A DNA stretch of 64,000 bases from Azospirillum sp. TSO35-2 (lineage in GTDB: Bacteria > Pseudomonadota > Alphaproteobacteria > Azospirillales > Azospirillaceae), in contig NZ_LGRA01000008.1 of the NCBI RefSeq assembly GCF_003116095.1, forward strand, positions 241,452-305,451. The letters run 5' to 3'. The translations under genes and the position numbers were made by a program. Below are positions 8,653 to 17,339 of the stretch, in pieces (position 1 is the first letter of the stretch; each line of letters opens with the position of its first letter). Below the pieces are notes generated by a model that made no database searches, was not told the origin of the DNA, and saw nothing but the letters and a program-made list of their open reading frames with translations.

Positions 8653-9264
8653 ATGCGTTGCAGATCCATGCTCGGTGTCGCCGCCGCGGTCCTCGTGGGA
8701 GCCCTTGTCGGGGCCGCCGGACCGGTCCGGGCCGGCACCTGCCAATGCCGGAGCGATCCGATGACGGGAAACCGGTCCTACGTCTTCCAAAGCGGGCCGC
8801 CGGGCATCTGCGCCGTCGCGCAGGACCACGGCTTCTGCGCGCAGGCGCAGATCCAGTGGCCGGTTCGGGCTTCGGATCCGGGCCGCTCCAACCATGGCGG
8901 TCCGGCCGCGGCTCTGCGTCGGTTCGGCGCCGGCCTCGCGCTCGACGACGCGCTGGATCGCGCGGCGACGACCCCGCCGGAGCGCTGGACGGCGGCCGAG
9001 GCGCCGGACATCGTCGCGGCGATCCTGGCCAACGTCCTCTGGCACCGGCTGGACGATCTGGGCGCGATCTATGGTGCGCTTCGGGAGCAGGCCGGCACCG
9101 TCCAGACGCTGCTCGCCTCGACGGGCACGCCGACGACGGTGGAGCTGGGAACCTACCACGCCATCGTCGGATACGGCTGCATCGAGCTGAGCCGGGGCAC
9201 CTTCCGGGTCTCGGCCCGAACGCCCTTCGCCGACGACGGCGCCTGCGCCCCCCGCCCGGGGTGA
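8653..9264 (+). CDS. Secreted cysteine-containing protein of unknown function in the curli operon
   Basis: 203 residues, not recognised. A signal peptide is clear (about 1-27, ending V-R-A before G-T). The mature part begins C-Q-C and has further cysteines near residues 53, 62, 176 and 198, so disulfides are likely in the periplasm or outside. A G-x-x-S-Y-V-F-Q-S-G-P-P-G segment follows the first cysteines, and the middle is mostly helical. It has no curlin repeats and does not look like CsgC, CsgE or CsgH as far as can be judged by eye. The ATG is 7 bases after the previous stop and its AGGTG ribosome site overlaps that stop, so it is cotranslated with the curlin and probably serves the fibre system. 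Confidence 0.75.
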   Translation: MRCRSMLGVAAAVLVGALVGAAGPVRAGTCQCRSDPMTGNRSYVFQSGPPGICAVAQDHGFCAQAQIQWPVRASDPGRSNHGGPAAALRRFGAGLALDDALDRAATTPPERWTAAEAPDIVAAILANVLWHRLDDLGAIYGALREQAGTVQTLLASTGTPTTVELGTYHAIVGYGCIELSRGTFRVSARTPFADDGACAPRPG

Positions 9265-9584
9265 GCGCTCATCGCCGGAATGGAGCTGCCATACGGCTGA
9301 AACGCGTCGTAATAATTGAATAAACGTACATTAACTGAAAAACACGCCAAAGGTAATACAGGTCTATCGGCAGATGACATCGAGAATCACCATTCTGCAT
9401 CGCTTTCTCGATTCTTGCCAGTCCTCACCCTTCTGCCTTGCCATCATCCACGCACAATACTTGATTGCAAATCGCTGGGCAATCTGCGGTTGACTTTTCC
9501 GCAAAAGTAGAAATAATTTGCGTCGCATCAGCCTGCATCGGTCGACTTTTGACGATCCCACACCGTGGGCGCAAACGCAGGGGT
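9265..9584. other. A/T-rich intergenic region between the curli genes and the first CsgD-like regulator
   Basis: 320 bases with base composition well below the local GC level, typical of a regulated promoter region. It holds the candidate promoter listed separately at 9490-9517. No terminator hairpin was found for the upstream operon. Confidence 0.6.
9490..9517 (+). promoter_or_regulatory. Candidate sigma-70 promoter of the first CsgD-like gene
   Basis: TTGACT (9490-9495) and AATAAT (9512-9517) are separated by 16 bases in an A/T-rich stretch. The predicted start of transcription, near 9525, would give a leader of about 60 bases before the ATG at 9585. Confidence 0.5.
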
Positions 9585-10325
9585 ATGATCGTGTCTGAAC
9601 CCTCCCTAGGGCTCGTCGCAGAAGGCCAGATCTACCGTGAGGGGATCAAGGCGCTGCTGAAGGAGCATTTCCCCCTCATCCTGGAAGCCGAAACTGCCAA
9701 GGATGCGGCACAATGGACCGTCGAACCGGACCTCATCGTCATCGATGCGGCGGAAGAGGGCGATGATTCCCTCCACACCGCGCTGACCAGCCGGTTTCGG
9801 AACGTCCGCATCGTCTACATGCTGCGGCATGCGTCGCATGACCACGCCGTCGACCTCATCCGGCACGGTGCGCACGGCGTCCTCGGCCCCGACCTGACGC
9901 CCGAGGTCCTGGTCCTCTACCTGCGCCTCGTCCTGGCAGGGCAGCTCGCCATTCCGGACTTTGCACTCTCATACGGGCCGACGGACCAGCAGCCCTCCCG
10001 GCTGCTGGGGGACGACATCGACGTCGCCATCACGGCGCGTGAGCGGCAAATCCTCGAAGGGCTCGCGATCGGCCGTGGAAACAAGTCGATCGCCCGCATG
10101 CTCGGCATCAGCGAGCAGACGGTGAAGTTCTACGTGAAATGCATCATGCGCAAGCTGAAGGTCGCCAACCGGACGCAGGCCGCCATCTGGGCGCTGAGCC
10201 ACGGCGACCACGCGGTGGCGCACGACATGGCCGCCGCCGCCGCCGCCGCGGCGACGGATGACGAGCACGACGATGCCGATGATTCCGACGAGCTTGAAGC
10301 GGTGCCCATCCCCGTCACCCATTGA
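9585..10325 (+). CDS. LuxR/FixJ-type regulator with atypical receiver domain (CsgD-like), copy 1
   Basis: 246 residues. An N-terminal receiver-like domain (about 1-125) keeps an Asp at the expected phosphorylation site (Asp54 in L-I-V-I-D-A), but the first-strand acidic pair is A-E, the fourth-strand Thr/Ser is missing (V-Y-M-L-R) and the fifth-strand Lys is replaced (H-G-V-L-G-P). Such degenerate receivers are known in CsgD and VpsT. The C-terminal helix-turn-helix (about 150-205) has T-A-R-E-R-Q-I-L-E-G-L and T-V-K-F-Y-V-K. An Ala run and an acidic tail follow. The ATG at 9585 has CAGGGG just upstream; the frame opens earlier without a ribosome site. Position after the curlin genes suggests it controls them. 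Confidence 0.85.
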   Translation: MIVSEPSLGLVAEGQIYREGIKALLKEHFPLILEAETAKDAAQWTVEPDLIVIDAAEEGDDSLHTALTSRFRNVRIVYMLRHASHDHAVDLIRHGAHGVLGPDLTPEVLVLYLRLVLAGQLAIPDFALSYGPTDQQPSRLLGDDIDVAITARERQILEGLAIGRGNKSIARMLGISEQTVKFYVKCIMRKLKVANRTQAAIWALSHGDHAVAHDMAAAAAAAATDDEHDDADDSDELEAVPIPVTH

Positions 10326-10759
10326 GACGGGTCGGATGTCGGACAGCGCCACTCCGTCAAACGGATCGATGTGGCCGCAGTCGGCACACCAAGCAATCAA
10401 ACCTCTTTGGTGTCATATTCCCTGCTCAAAAGAAAGATCGATTCCGTACTTCTTTTGTCTGGGATGTATGCTTTTCCATGATCACTGTTCTTTCATTTGA
10501 GACTAGCCCTTTGTCTGATCAACATTGTGTCCTTTTCTCTTGATTTTCGAACAAAATTCCCGCAACTTTTATGTGTGAACAGCAAGGTCCGGGCTGCTGG
10601 CCCGCCTTCGAGCCCCGGGTTGCCGCGGCCGTCGCAATTTCTCCTTGTCCGATCCCGGCGGTTGCCGCCGGGGTCTGCGCGACCGCATGTCCGTCCGGCG
10701 CTTCTTCGCCAGAGTCTTGCCCATCTGTTGCGATCGTTCTTCACTGCACAGGTGTTGTC
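10326..10759. other. Intergenic region between the two CsgD-like genes
   Basis: 434 bases without a supported gene. The stretch 10400-10570 is A/T-rich with several T-tracts and probably contains an independent promoter for the second regulator. No -35/-10 pair with good spacing was found, and no clear inverted repeat. Confidence 0.55.
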
Positions 10760-11452
10760 ATGGCTGATGTCATCACTGGCCTTCTCGCGGAGAGCCAGTT
10801 GTATCGGAGAGGTGTCAAAGCTCTCCTGGGAGACAAGTTCACCGTCGACTTCGAAGCGGCCGGGATATCCGACGCCACCCGCTGGCCGGCGGAGCCCCAT
10901 CTGGTCCTGGTGGATGACGCCGACGGTCAGGACCAGCCGGTCTGCACCGCGCTTCGCCGCCGCTTCCCGGCCGCCAAGCTGGTGTTCCTGCTGCGGCGGA
11001 GCGCGCCGGAGCAGGCGATCGACATCATCCGGCACGGCGCGCACGGCGTTCTCGGCCCGCAGCTCTCGGCCGAGGCGCTGGTGTTGTCGCTGCGGCTGGT
11101 GCTGCTGGGGCAGGTGCTGGTTCCAAGCTTCGTCATGGACCTCGTGCACGACACGCACGCGATGGCGCCGCCGTCCCTCGACGAGCTTGAGGCGACGATC
11201 ACCCCGCGCGAGGCGCAAATCCTGGAGATGATCGTCCGCGGGCACAGCAACAAGCGGATCGGCCTCAGCCTGGGGCTGCAGGAAACGACGGTGAAGTTCT
11301 ACGTCAAGAACGTCATGCGCAAGCTGAAGGTCACCAACCGGACGCAAATCGCGGTCTGGGCGATGACGCATGGCTGCCCGCCGGACCCGACGGCGTCAGC
11401 CGACCCCACCCTCGCCGCCGCCAAGGTCCGGCATCTGGAAGTGGCCCACTGA
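10760..11452 (+). CDS. LuxR/FixJ-type regulator with atypical receiver domain (CsgD-like), copy 2
   Basis: 230 residues, a tandem paralogue of the preceding regulator with the same layout. The receiver-like half shares the block I-R-H-G-A-H-G-V-L-G-P; the predicted phosphorylation strand reads L-V-L-V-D-D-A, while the switch Thr and the Lys are again absent. The C-terminal LuxR helix-turn-helix is T-P-R-E-A-Q-I-L-E-M-I to R-K-L-K-V-T-N-R-T-Q. The ATG at 10760 is preferred over an ATG 63 codons upstream because the extension has no domain and AGGTG precedes the inner ATG. Having two such genes in a row suggests heterodimers or opposing control of the amyloid locus; that is inference. Confidence 0.85.
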   Translation: MADVITGLLAESQLYRRGVKALLGDKFTVDFEAAGISDATRWPAEPHLVLVDDADGQDQPVCTALRRRFPAAKLVFLLRRSAPEQAIDIIRHGAHGVLGPQLSAEALVLSLRLVLLGQVLVPSFVMDLVHDTHAMAPPSLDELEATITPREAQILEMIVRGHSNKRIGLSLGLQETTVKFYVKNVMRKLKVTNRTQIAVWAMTHGCPPDPTASADPTLAAAKVRHLEVAH

Positions 11453-11473
11453 GCGGCCCGGCCCCGTCGTCGG

Positions 11474-12328
11474 TCACGACTGCGCAAAGCGCTCGATCGT
11501 CAGGTCAAGCAGGGCGCGCAGCCGCGCCAGACGGCGCAGATCCTGATGATAGCCGACCCAGACATCGCGTCCGGGCGGCGGTTCGCCGAGATCGACGACC
11601 TCAAGCTCCTCCAACGCATCGCCGATGGGCCGCGGCAGGACCGCCAATCCGGCCCCCAGGGCCGCCATGCGGGCCTGGGCGTCGCGGTTGTTGCTGCGGA
11701 ACACGACGCCGGCGTTGGGCAGCATCCGTTGCAGCCACCTCACGTCCGGCATGCCGCCGAACGCGGTGTCCATGGTGACCAGCCGGCAGCCCGCCCCGTC
11801 GCCGGCCTTCGGCACACGGCTTCCGGCAACGCCGTAAAGCGCGTACTCGACGCGCGTCAGCTTGCGCTGCACCACCTCCGGCTCGTCGAAGGGGCGAATG
11901 CGGAACACCAGGTCCGCCTCACGTCTGGCAAGGCTCAGCAGCCGGGCGTCGGTCAGCAGCTCGACCGTGACCCCCGGGTGGCGCCGCGCGAAGTCGTTGA
12001 AGATCGGCGTCAGCGTGTGGACGCCGAACCAGTCGGACGAGGACACCCGCAAGCTTCCCTCCAGCCGGCCACCCTGCCCGGCCAGCGCGCGTTCCAGCGC
12101 CAGGCACTCCTCCTCCATGCGTTCGGCATGGCGCAGCACGGCAGCCCCTTCGTCGGTCAGCACGAAGCCGTCGCTCGTCCGCTGGAACAGCGTGTGGCCG
12201 ACATCCTCTTCCAGCGCGCGCAGGCGTCGGCCCATCGTCGGCTGGGTCTGCCCGATCCGCCGCGCCGCCGCGCCCAGCGTCCCCTCGCGGGCGATCGCCA
12301 GGAATATCCGAAGGTCGCTCCACTCCAT
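11474..12328 (-). CDS. LysR-family transcriptional regulator
   Basis: 284 residues from the ATG at 12328. The winged helix-turn-helix occupies about 1-60 (L-R-I-F-L-A-I-A-R-E-G-T-L-G-A-A-A, then Q-P-T-M-G-R-R-L-R-A-L-E), followed by the periplasmic-binding-like effector domain. An in-frame ATG 17 codons upstream was not used because the domain normally starts 2-4 residues before L-R-I-F. It is divergent from the MDR oxidoreductase at 12448, the classic arrangement in which a LysR protein controls its neighbour and itself. The inducer is unknown. Confidence 0.9.
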   Translation of the reverse strand: MEWSDLRIFLAIAREGTLGAAARRIGQTQPTMGRRLRALEEDVGHTLFQRTSDGFVLTDEGAAVLRHAERMEEECLALERALAGQGGRLEGSLRVSSSDWFGVHTLTPIFNDFARRHPGVTVELLTDARLLSLARREADLVFRIRPFDEPEVVQRKLTRVEYALYGVAGSRVPKAGDGAGCRLVTMDTAFGGMPDVRWLQRMLPNAGVVFRSNNRDAQARMAALGAGLAVLPRPIGDALEELEVVDLGEPPPGRDVWVGYHQDLRRLARLRALLDLTIERFAQS

Positions 12329-12367
12329 GCCCCACCATACAGAAATGCATGGGCATCGAACAAGAAC

Positions 12368-12384
12368 GTTGATTTCCAAACAAC
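12368..12384. promoter_or_regulatory. Candidate LysR box in the divergent promoter region
   Basis: GTTG-N9-CAAC is an interrupted inverted repeat containing a T-N11-A core, the consensus form of LysR operators. It lies 40 bases upstream of the LysR start and 64 upstream of the oxidoreductase start. Confidence 0.45.
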
Positions 12385-12447
12385 ACCGTTCGACCGATCC
12401 TTCAACTCGACCGCGGCAACGCAGAACATCCGACGAGGAGCAGGATC

Positions 12448-13455
12448 ATGGCACACGAACTGAACACCACGATGCGCGCCCAGGTGCTGGAGGCGTACGA
12501 CGCCCCGTTCCGGCTGACCGACATCGCGCGGCCGGTGGCCGGCCCCGGCCAAGTGCTGGTGCGGATCGCCGCCAGCGGGGTCAACCCGCTGGACACCAAA
12601 ATCCGCGCCGGTGCGGCGGCGCACGCCAAGCAGCCGCTGCCGGCCATCCTCGGCATCGATCTGGCCGGCGAGGTCGTCGCCGTCGGTCCCGGCGTTGCCG
12701 CCTTCAAGCCGGGCGACCAAGTCTATGGAATGACCGGTGGCGTCGGCGGCCGCCAGGGCTCGCTGGCGGAATACGCCGCGGTCGAAGCGGACCTGCTGGC
12801 GCACAAGCCGGCCAACCTGACCATGCGCGAGGCCGCCGCCCTGCCGCTGGTCACGATCACCGCCTGGGAAGGGCTGGTTGACCGCGCCAAGGTCCAGGCC
12901 GGCCAGACGGTGCTGGTCCAGGGTGGCGCCGGTGGCGTCGGCCATGTCGCCGTGCAGATCGCCCGCGCCTTCGGCGCGACCGTCTGGGCGACGGACTCGG
13001 CGGACAAGAAGGCGGTCCTCGAGCAGTTGGGCGCCAGCCCCATCGACTACCGTGCGGAGTCGGTCGAGGATTACGTCGGGCGCAGCACGCAGGGCCGCGG
13101 CTTCGACCTGGTCTACGACACGGCGGGCGGGCCGGTGCTCGACGCCTCCTTCAAGGCGGTGCGGCGGTTCGGCCATGTCGTCAGCTCCCTGGGGTGGGGC
13201 ACCCATGCCCTGGCGCCGCTGTCGTTCCGCGCGGCCACCTACTCCGGCGTCTTCACCCTGCTGCCGATGCTGACCGGCGAGGGCATGCCGGCCCACGGTG
13301 AGATCCTGCGGCACGCCACCGCGCTGATCGAAGCCGGCAAGCTGCTGCCGCGGCTCGACCCTCGCCGCTTCTCGTTGGAACAGGCGGGCGACGCCCATGC
13401 GGCGATCACGGACGGTACCGCCAACGGCAAGATCGTCGTCGACATCGCCGTCTGA
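12448..13455 (+). CDS. Zinc-free medium-chain dehydrogenase/reductase (quinone oxidoreductase type)
   Basis: 335 residues. GroES-like N-terminal domain (about 8-125, with A-S-G-V-N-P-L-D-T-K) and Rossmann domain with the nucleotide motif G-G-A-G-G-V-G-H-V-A-V-Q-I-A at about 174-187. The catalytic-zinc Cys/His pattern and the structural-zinc four-Cys loop of alcohol dehydrogenases are absent, so it belongs with NADPH-dependent quinone or enone reductases. Substrate cannot be read from sequence. GAGGAGCAGG lies upstream of the ATG. The divergent LysR gene probably regulates it. Confidence 0.85.
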   Translation: MAHELNTTMRAQVLEAYDAPFRLTDIARPVAGPGQVLVRIAASGVNPLDTKIRAGAAAHAKQPLPAILGIDLAGEVVAVGPGVAAFKPGDQVYGMTGGVGGRQGSLAEYAAVEADLLAHKPANLTMREAAALPLVTITAWEGLVDRAKVQAGQTVLVQGGAGGVGHVAVQIARAFGATVWATDSADKKAVLEQLGASPIDYRAESVEDYVGRSTQGRGFDLVYDTAGGPVLDASFKAVRRFGHVVSSLGWGTHALAPLSFRAATYSGVFTLLPMLTGEGMPAHGEILRHATALIEAGKLLPRLDPRRFSLEQAGDAHAAITDGTANGKIVVDIAV

Positions 13456-13499
13456 TCGCGCCGCTTCCCACGGCACCGCGGCGACGCGGTCGGAACAAG

Positions 13500-13533
13500 A
13501 AAAAGGCCAGCAATCCGTCGGGATTGCTGGCCT
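13500..13533 (-). terminator. Rho-independent terminator of the tRNA-Leu/tRNA-Ala transcript
   Basis: A perfect 13-bp inverted repeat (13504-13516 with 13521-13533, loop of 4) is followed on the minus strand by TTTTTCTTG. It lies just past the tRNA-Ala 3' end and also separates it from the convergent oxidoreductase gene. Confidence 0.9.
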
Positions 13534-13538
13534 CTGTC

Positions 13539-13614
<76 letters not shown>

Positions 13615-13618
13615 ACAT

Positions 13619-13705
13619 TGGTGCGCTTGGAGGGAGTCGAACCCCCACGACCTTTCAGCCACTAGGACCTGAACCTAGCGCGTCTACCAGTTCCGCCACA
13701 AGCGC
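13619..13705 (-). tRNA. tRNA-Leu (anticodon CAG)
   Basis: 87 bases including encoded CCA, with the long variable arm of class II tRNAs. Acceptor stem GCGCTTG/CAAGCGC. Anticodon stem CTAGG/CCTAG with loop TTCAGGT, anticodon CAG. It lies 4 bases upstream of tRNA-Ala, so both are probably processed from one transcript. Confidence 0.97.
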
Positions 13706-13737
13706 GTCCGCGTTACTTGGGGTTACGCGGGGCGCTC

Positions 13738-13766
13738 TATGTACCCAGCGGCGCAGCCATGCTCAA
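13738..13766 (-). promoter_or_regulatory. Candidate sigma-70 promoter of the tRNA-Leu/tRNA-Ala operon
   Basis: On the minus strand TTGAGC and TACATA are 17 bases apart, placing transcription start about 25 bases before the tRNA-Leu 5' end. Confidence 0.6.
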
Positions 13767-13855
13767 GAGAAAAATTGCACTCGCGCAAAAGTTTTTTGGC
13801 TGGGTGGGTGACGGCCGGGGACGGGGCGCGGATGTGGCGGGCGATCGCCCGCCGC

Positions 13856-14800
13856 TCATTCCGCCGGCTTGATCGCGTAGAAGCGGAACACCCGCATGCC
13901 GGCCTCGATGGCGGCGACACGGCGGGCCCACAGCTCGACCTCTTCCATCACCGCCAGCTTGGTCGGGGTGTCGAGCTGGTACTTCTCCAGATGCTCCACC
14001 AGCCCCTGGATCGCCGTCAGGATCAGGCCGCGGTGGGTGTCGGTGATGTCCTCGGCGATGCGGAGGTCGAGGTTGCGCTGGGCGAAGGCGTTGGCCATGC
14101 GGTCCTTGGGCCACAGGTTGGGGGCCAGAGGTTCCTTGTCGCACCAGGTCTGGATCGCCTTGGCGCCGATCTTGTCGGGTTCGGCGATGTAGTCGGTGAT
14201 CAGCAGATGGCCGCGCGGCTTGAGCGCCAGCTCCATCCCGTCGAACATCTGCTCCTTGTCGCGGACGGAGAACAGCCCCTCCTTGTAGACGATGGCGTCC
14301 ACCCGCTTCGGATAGCCGAAATGCTCGGGGTCGAAGGATTCGATCGGCGCCTTCTTCTCCAGGCCCATCTTGAAGGAGCGGACCATGCCCTCCTTCGCCA
14401 GCACATCCGACGCCTCCAGCCCGGTGACCCAGCAGCCGTACTTGCCGGCCATCGTGCGGCTGGTGCCGCCCAGCCCGGCGGCGAGGTCAAGCACGCTCAT
14501 CGCCGGGTTCAGGCCCAGCGGCTTGACCAGATAGGGGATGTGCTCCGCCCCGCCGGGGGTGTTGAAGCCCTCGCCCCACATCGTTTCCGCCACCTCGATG
14601 CGGGTCGCGGTCCACAGCGGCTTGCCCCAGCGGTTGACGCCGGGGCCGGGGGCCGGGGCCGACGCCTCCCCCTTGGGCGGAGCCGCCTCGCCCTCGTCCT
14701 TCCGGGATTTCAGGCCGGAGAGGTCGTACCCCTCCCACCAGGCGTAAAGCCGTGTCTTCAGGCTCGGTCCGTGTCCGGACTGGTCGTCTTTGGCCGTCAT
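13856..14800 (-). CDS. Class I SAM-dependent methyltransferase
   Basis: 314 residues. SAM-binding motif I is V-L-D-L-A-A-G-L-G-G at about 103-112, with the acidic second-strand residue in T-G-L-E-A-S. Motif-like segments R-V-D-A-I-V-Y-K and R-G-H-L-L-I-T-D-Y follow in order. The first 60 residues are charged and Pro-rich without a domain. The C-terminal part (about 230-310) is helical. The sequence resembles small-molecule (UbiE/sterol-like) methyltransferases, but the substrate is not known. It stands alone on the minus strand. Confidence 0.8.
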   Translation of the reverse strand: MTAKDDQSGHGPSLKTRLYAWWEGYDLSGLKSRKDEGEAAPPKGEASAPAPGPGVNRWGKPLWTATRIEVAETMWGEGFNTPGGAEHIPYLVKPLGLNPAMSVLDLAAGLGGTSRTMAGKYGCWVTGLEASDVLAKEGMVRSFKMGLEKKAPIESFDPEHFGYPKRVDAIVYKEGLFSVRDKEQMFDGMELALKPRGHLLITDYIAEPDKIGAKAIQTWCDKEPLAPNLWPKDRMANAFAQRNLDLRIAEDITDTHRGLILTAIQGLVEHLEKYQLDTPTKLAVMEEVELWARRVAAIEAGMRVFRFYAIKPAE

Positions 14801-14989
14801 CGCCGCCGTTTACTCCGCTGGCCACCCTGTCGGCTGACCGGCACGCCGGTACCGGCGCCGTGCGGCGCAACGTTCCCGAGGTTGTCCCATGCCGTCACGA
14901 CACATCCCACGCAGGGCATGGCCTTGCTTCAGGTTAGACAGACGCGAAATGCATGCAAGTGGAAAAATTTCTCCACGGCAACCCCACGT

Positions 14990-15949
14990 TCATCGTGTCG
15001 TCGCGACGGTGGCCGGCGCCGATTCGGGCAGCGAGGCCATGCGCGTCCCGGCGGCGTTCAGCACCGTCCGGCAGGCCGCCGGAACCTTGCGCACCACCCG
15101 CGGCTCCGGCTGATGGCCCGGCGGATGCTCGATCGCCGGGGAGGCGCTGTCCAGCCAGGAGATCAGCTCCTCGCCGCAGCCGTCGCCGTCGGGCTGGGCC
15201 GCCTGCGCCTCGCATTGCGGGCTGCCGGGCGGGCAAGACAGGCGGATGTGCATGTGGCCGTCATGGCCGTTCCACGGCCGCAGCTTGTTCAGGAAACCGC
15301 GGTCCGGCCAGGAGCGCTGGCACATCGCCAGCTTGATCGCCGGGTTGACGAAGATGCGGGCGACGCGCGGATCGCTGGCGGCGATCTGGACCATGCGGGC
15401 CTGCCGGTCCGACCAGTCCGCGGTCACCCGCATCCGGTCGTAGTCGACATACTTGATCTCGTCCAGCCGCTCGCGCCCGGCGCGGCCCATCGGCGGCAGG
15501 TCCAGCCGCAGCCAGACGTCGGCGTCCAGCCCGATCTGGTGGCTGGCGTGGCCCGACGGCATCGGCCCGCCGCGCGCCTGCCCCATGTCGCCGATCAGCG
15601 CGGTGCCCAGCCCGGCGGCGGCGACGCGGCGGCCGAACTCGCGCAGCGTGTCGATCAGCACCGGATGGCCGTAGTTGCGTTGCCGCGACAGCCGGATCAC
15701 CTGATAGCCGACGCCCTCCGGCGGCAGCGGCCGGGCTCCGGCGATGCAGCCGGCGGCATAGCCGCCGATCGGCTGCGCCGCGCCCAGCGACGGTCCGGGC
15801 ACCGCGGCCCAGGCGACGCTGGTGGCGTAGGCCGGGATCGGCTGCGGCTTCTTCTTCCGCGCCGCCTCGGCACTCCCCGCCGACAAGGATACCGACACAG
15901 CCATCACAAGCCCGACGCACGCCATCAGCCCAAACGCCCGACGCCCCAT
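14990..15949 (-). CDS. mepA: Penicillin-insensitive murein DD-endopeptidase (MepA family)
   Basis: 319 residues from the ATG at 15949, chosen because it gives a proper signal peptide (about 1-29, ending A-E-A) and has GGGGGAAG upstream; an in-frame ATG at 16000 only adds a Gly-rich stretch. The MepA zinc-peptidase motifs are visible: S-G-H-A-S-H-Q-I-G-L-D-A-D-V-W and D-G-H-M-H-I-R-L. The enzyme cleaves D-Ala to meso-diaminopimelate crosslinks of peptidoglycan in the periplasm. Cysteines near the C-terminal domain (C-P-P-G-S-P-Q-C) resemble the conserved disulfides of the family. The last 60 residues are a low-complexity extension. Confidence 0.9.
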   Translation of the reverse strand: MGRRAFGLMACVGLVMAVSVSLSAGSAEAARKKKPQPIPAYATSVAWAAVPGPSLGAAQPIGGYAAGCIAGARPLPPEGVGYQVIRLSRQRNYGHPVLIDTLREFGRRVAAAGLGTALIGDMGQARGGPMPSGHASHQIGLDADVWLRLDLPPMGRAGRERLDEIKYVDYDRMRVTADWSDRQARMVQIAASDPRVARIFVNPAIKLAMCQRSWPDRGFLNKLRPWNGHDGHMHIRLSCPPGSPQCEAQAAQPDGDGCGEELISWLDSASPAIEHPPGHQPEPRVVRKVPAACRTVLNAAGTRMASLPESAPATVATTR

Positions 15950-16121
15950 GGTCTTCCCCCGCCCGTCTCCGGTCCCACAGCCGCCCCCGCTATACCCCAA
16001 ACGCGGTTAAGGAATGATGGAGACCCGTGTCGGGCCGCACAACCGAGAGGGCGGCGGGCCGCATGGCAATTCCGCGGTGCGCCCAAGGTTGGGCGGGGGC
16101 GCCGATCAATCCCCCAAAGAC

Positions 16122-17273
16122 TCAGTCCAAAGTCTGGCGATAACGCTTCAGCGCCACCACGGTCACCACCGTCAGGAACAGGGCGAGCGCCAGCACCTCC
16201 GCCGCGATCTCCGCCATGCCGTTGCCCTTCAGCAGGATGCCGCGGACGATGCGCAGGAAGTGGGTCAGCGGCAGCAGCTCGCCCACCGCCTGGGCCCAGC
16301 CCGGCATGCCGCGGAACGGGAACATGAAGCCGGACAGCAGCATCGACGGCAGAAAGAAGAAGAAGGACATCTGCATCGCCTGCAACTGGTTCCGCGCCAG
16401 GGTGGAGAAGGTGAAGCCGACGGCGAGGTTGGCGGCGATGAACAGGATCAGCACCGCCGACAGCAGGCCCAGGCTGCCGACGATCGGCACGCCGAACAGC
16501 AGCCGCGCCGCGACGACGATCAGCAGCACCTGGACATAGCCGACGACGACGAAGGGCACGATCTTGCCCAGCATCACCTCGAACGGCCGCACCGGCATGG
16601 CCAGCAGGTTTTCCATGGTGCCGCGCTCGCGCTCGCGGGTGACGGCCAGCGCGGTCATCATCACCATGGTCATGGTCAGCACCACCCCCATCAGGCCGGG
16701 CACGACGTTGTACTGGGTGATGCCCTCCGGGTTGTAGCGGCGGTGGACGCGCAGTTCCACCGGGTCGGCCCCGGCGCGCAACGCCAGCAGCGGCCCGGTC
16801 AGGTCGGGGTTCAGCGCCTGCCGGACGATGGTGGTCAGCGCCGACAGGGCGTTGCTGGTCGCCGCCGGATCGGTGGCGTCGGCCTCCACCAGCAGCACCG
16901 GGCGGGTGCCGCGTTGCAGGTCGCGGGCAAAGCCGGCGGGGATCGTCACCGCGAACTGCACCGCGCCCTCGGCCAGCAGCCGGTCGACCTCCGCCTCGGA
17001 GGTGACGGAGCGGCCGATGTCGAAATAGCCGGAATTGCCCATCGCCGCGACCAGCGTCCGGGCGAAGGGGCTGGCATCGGCGACCAGCACCGCGGTCGGC
17101 AGCGCCTTGGGGTCGGAGTTGATGGCGAAGCCGAACAGGATCAGCTGCAGGATGGGCACCCCGACCATCATGGCGAAGGTCAGCCGGTCGCGCCGCATCT
17201 GGATGAATTCCTTGACCATCACCGCCATCAGGCGGGCCGCCGATATGCGCGCCATCACCGCCACCCTCAGCAT
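16122..17273 (-). CDS. ABC-2 type transporter permease (YhhJ/YbhS-like)
   Basis: 383 residues with the ABC-2 permease layout: one N-terminal membrane helix (about 30-50), a large periplasmic loop (about 55-180) and five helices in the C-terminal half. The segment R-E-R-E-R-G-T-M-E-N-L-L-A-M-P lies between helices 2 and 3, as is typical. Such permeases work with a separate ATPase and usually an HlyD-type adaptor, neither of which is adjacent. The upstream gene, 66 bases away on the same strand, is a complete fused ABC exporter. Substrate unknown. Confidence 0.85.
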   Translation of the reverse strand: MLRVAVMARISAARLMAVMVKEFIQMRRDRLTFAMMVGVPILQLILFGFAINSDPKALPTAVLVADASPFARTLVAAMGNSGYFDIGRSVTSEAEVDRLLAEGAVQFAVTIPAGFARDLQRGTRPVLLVEADATDPAATSNALSALTTIVRQALNPDLTGPLLALRAGADPVELRVHRRYNPEGITQYNVVPGLMGVVLTMTMVMMTALAVTRERERGTMENLLAMPVRPFEVMLGKIVPFVVVGYVQVLLIVVAARLLFGVPIVGSLGLLSAVLILFIAANLAVGFTFSTLARNQLQAMQMSFFFFLPSMLLSGFMFPFRGMPGWAQAVGELLPLTHFLRIVRGILLKGNGMAEIAAEVLALALFLTVVTVVALKRYRQTLD

Positions 17274-17339
17274 CAGGACGGAAAGCCCGAGGGTAGACCG
17301 CTTTCCGGGCGGGCGCGACAGCGCTTTGGGACGCAGCCG

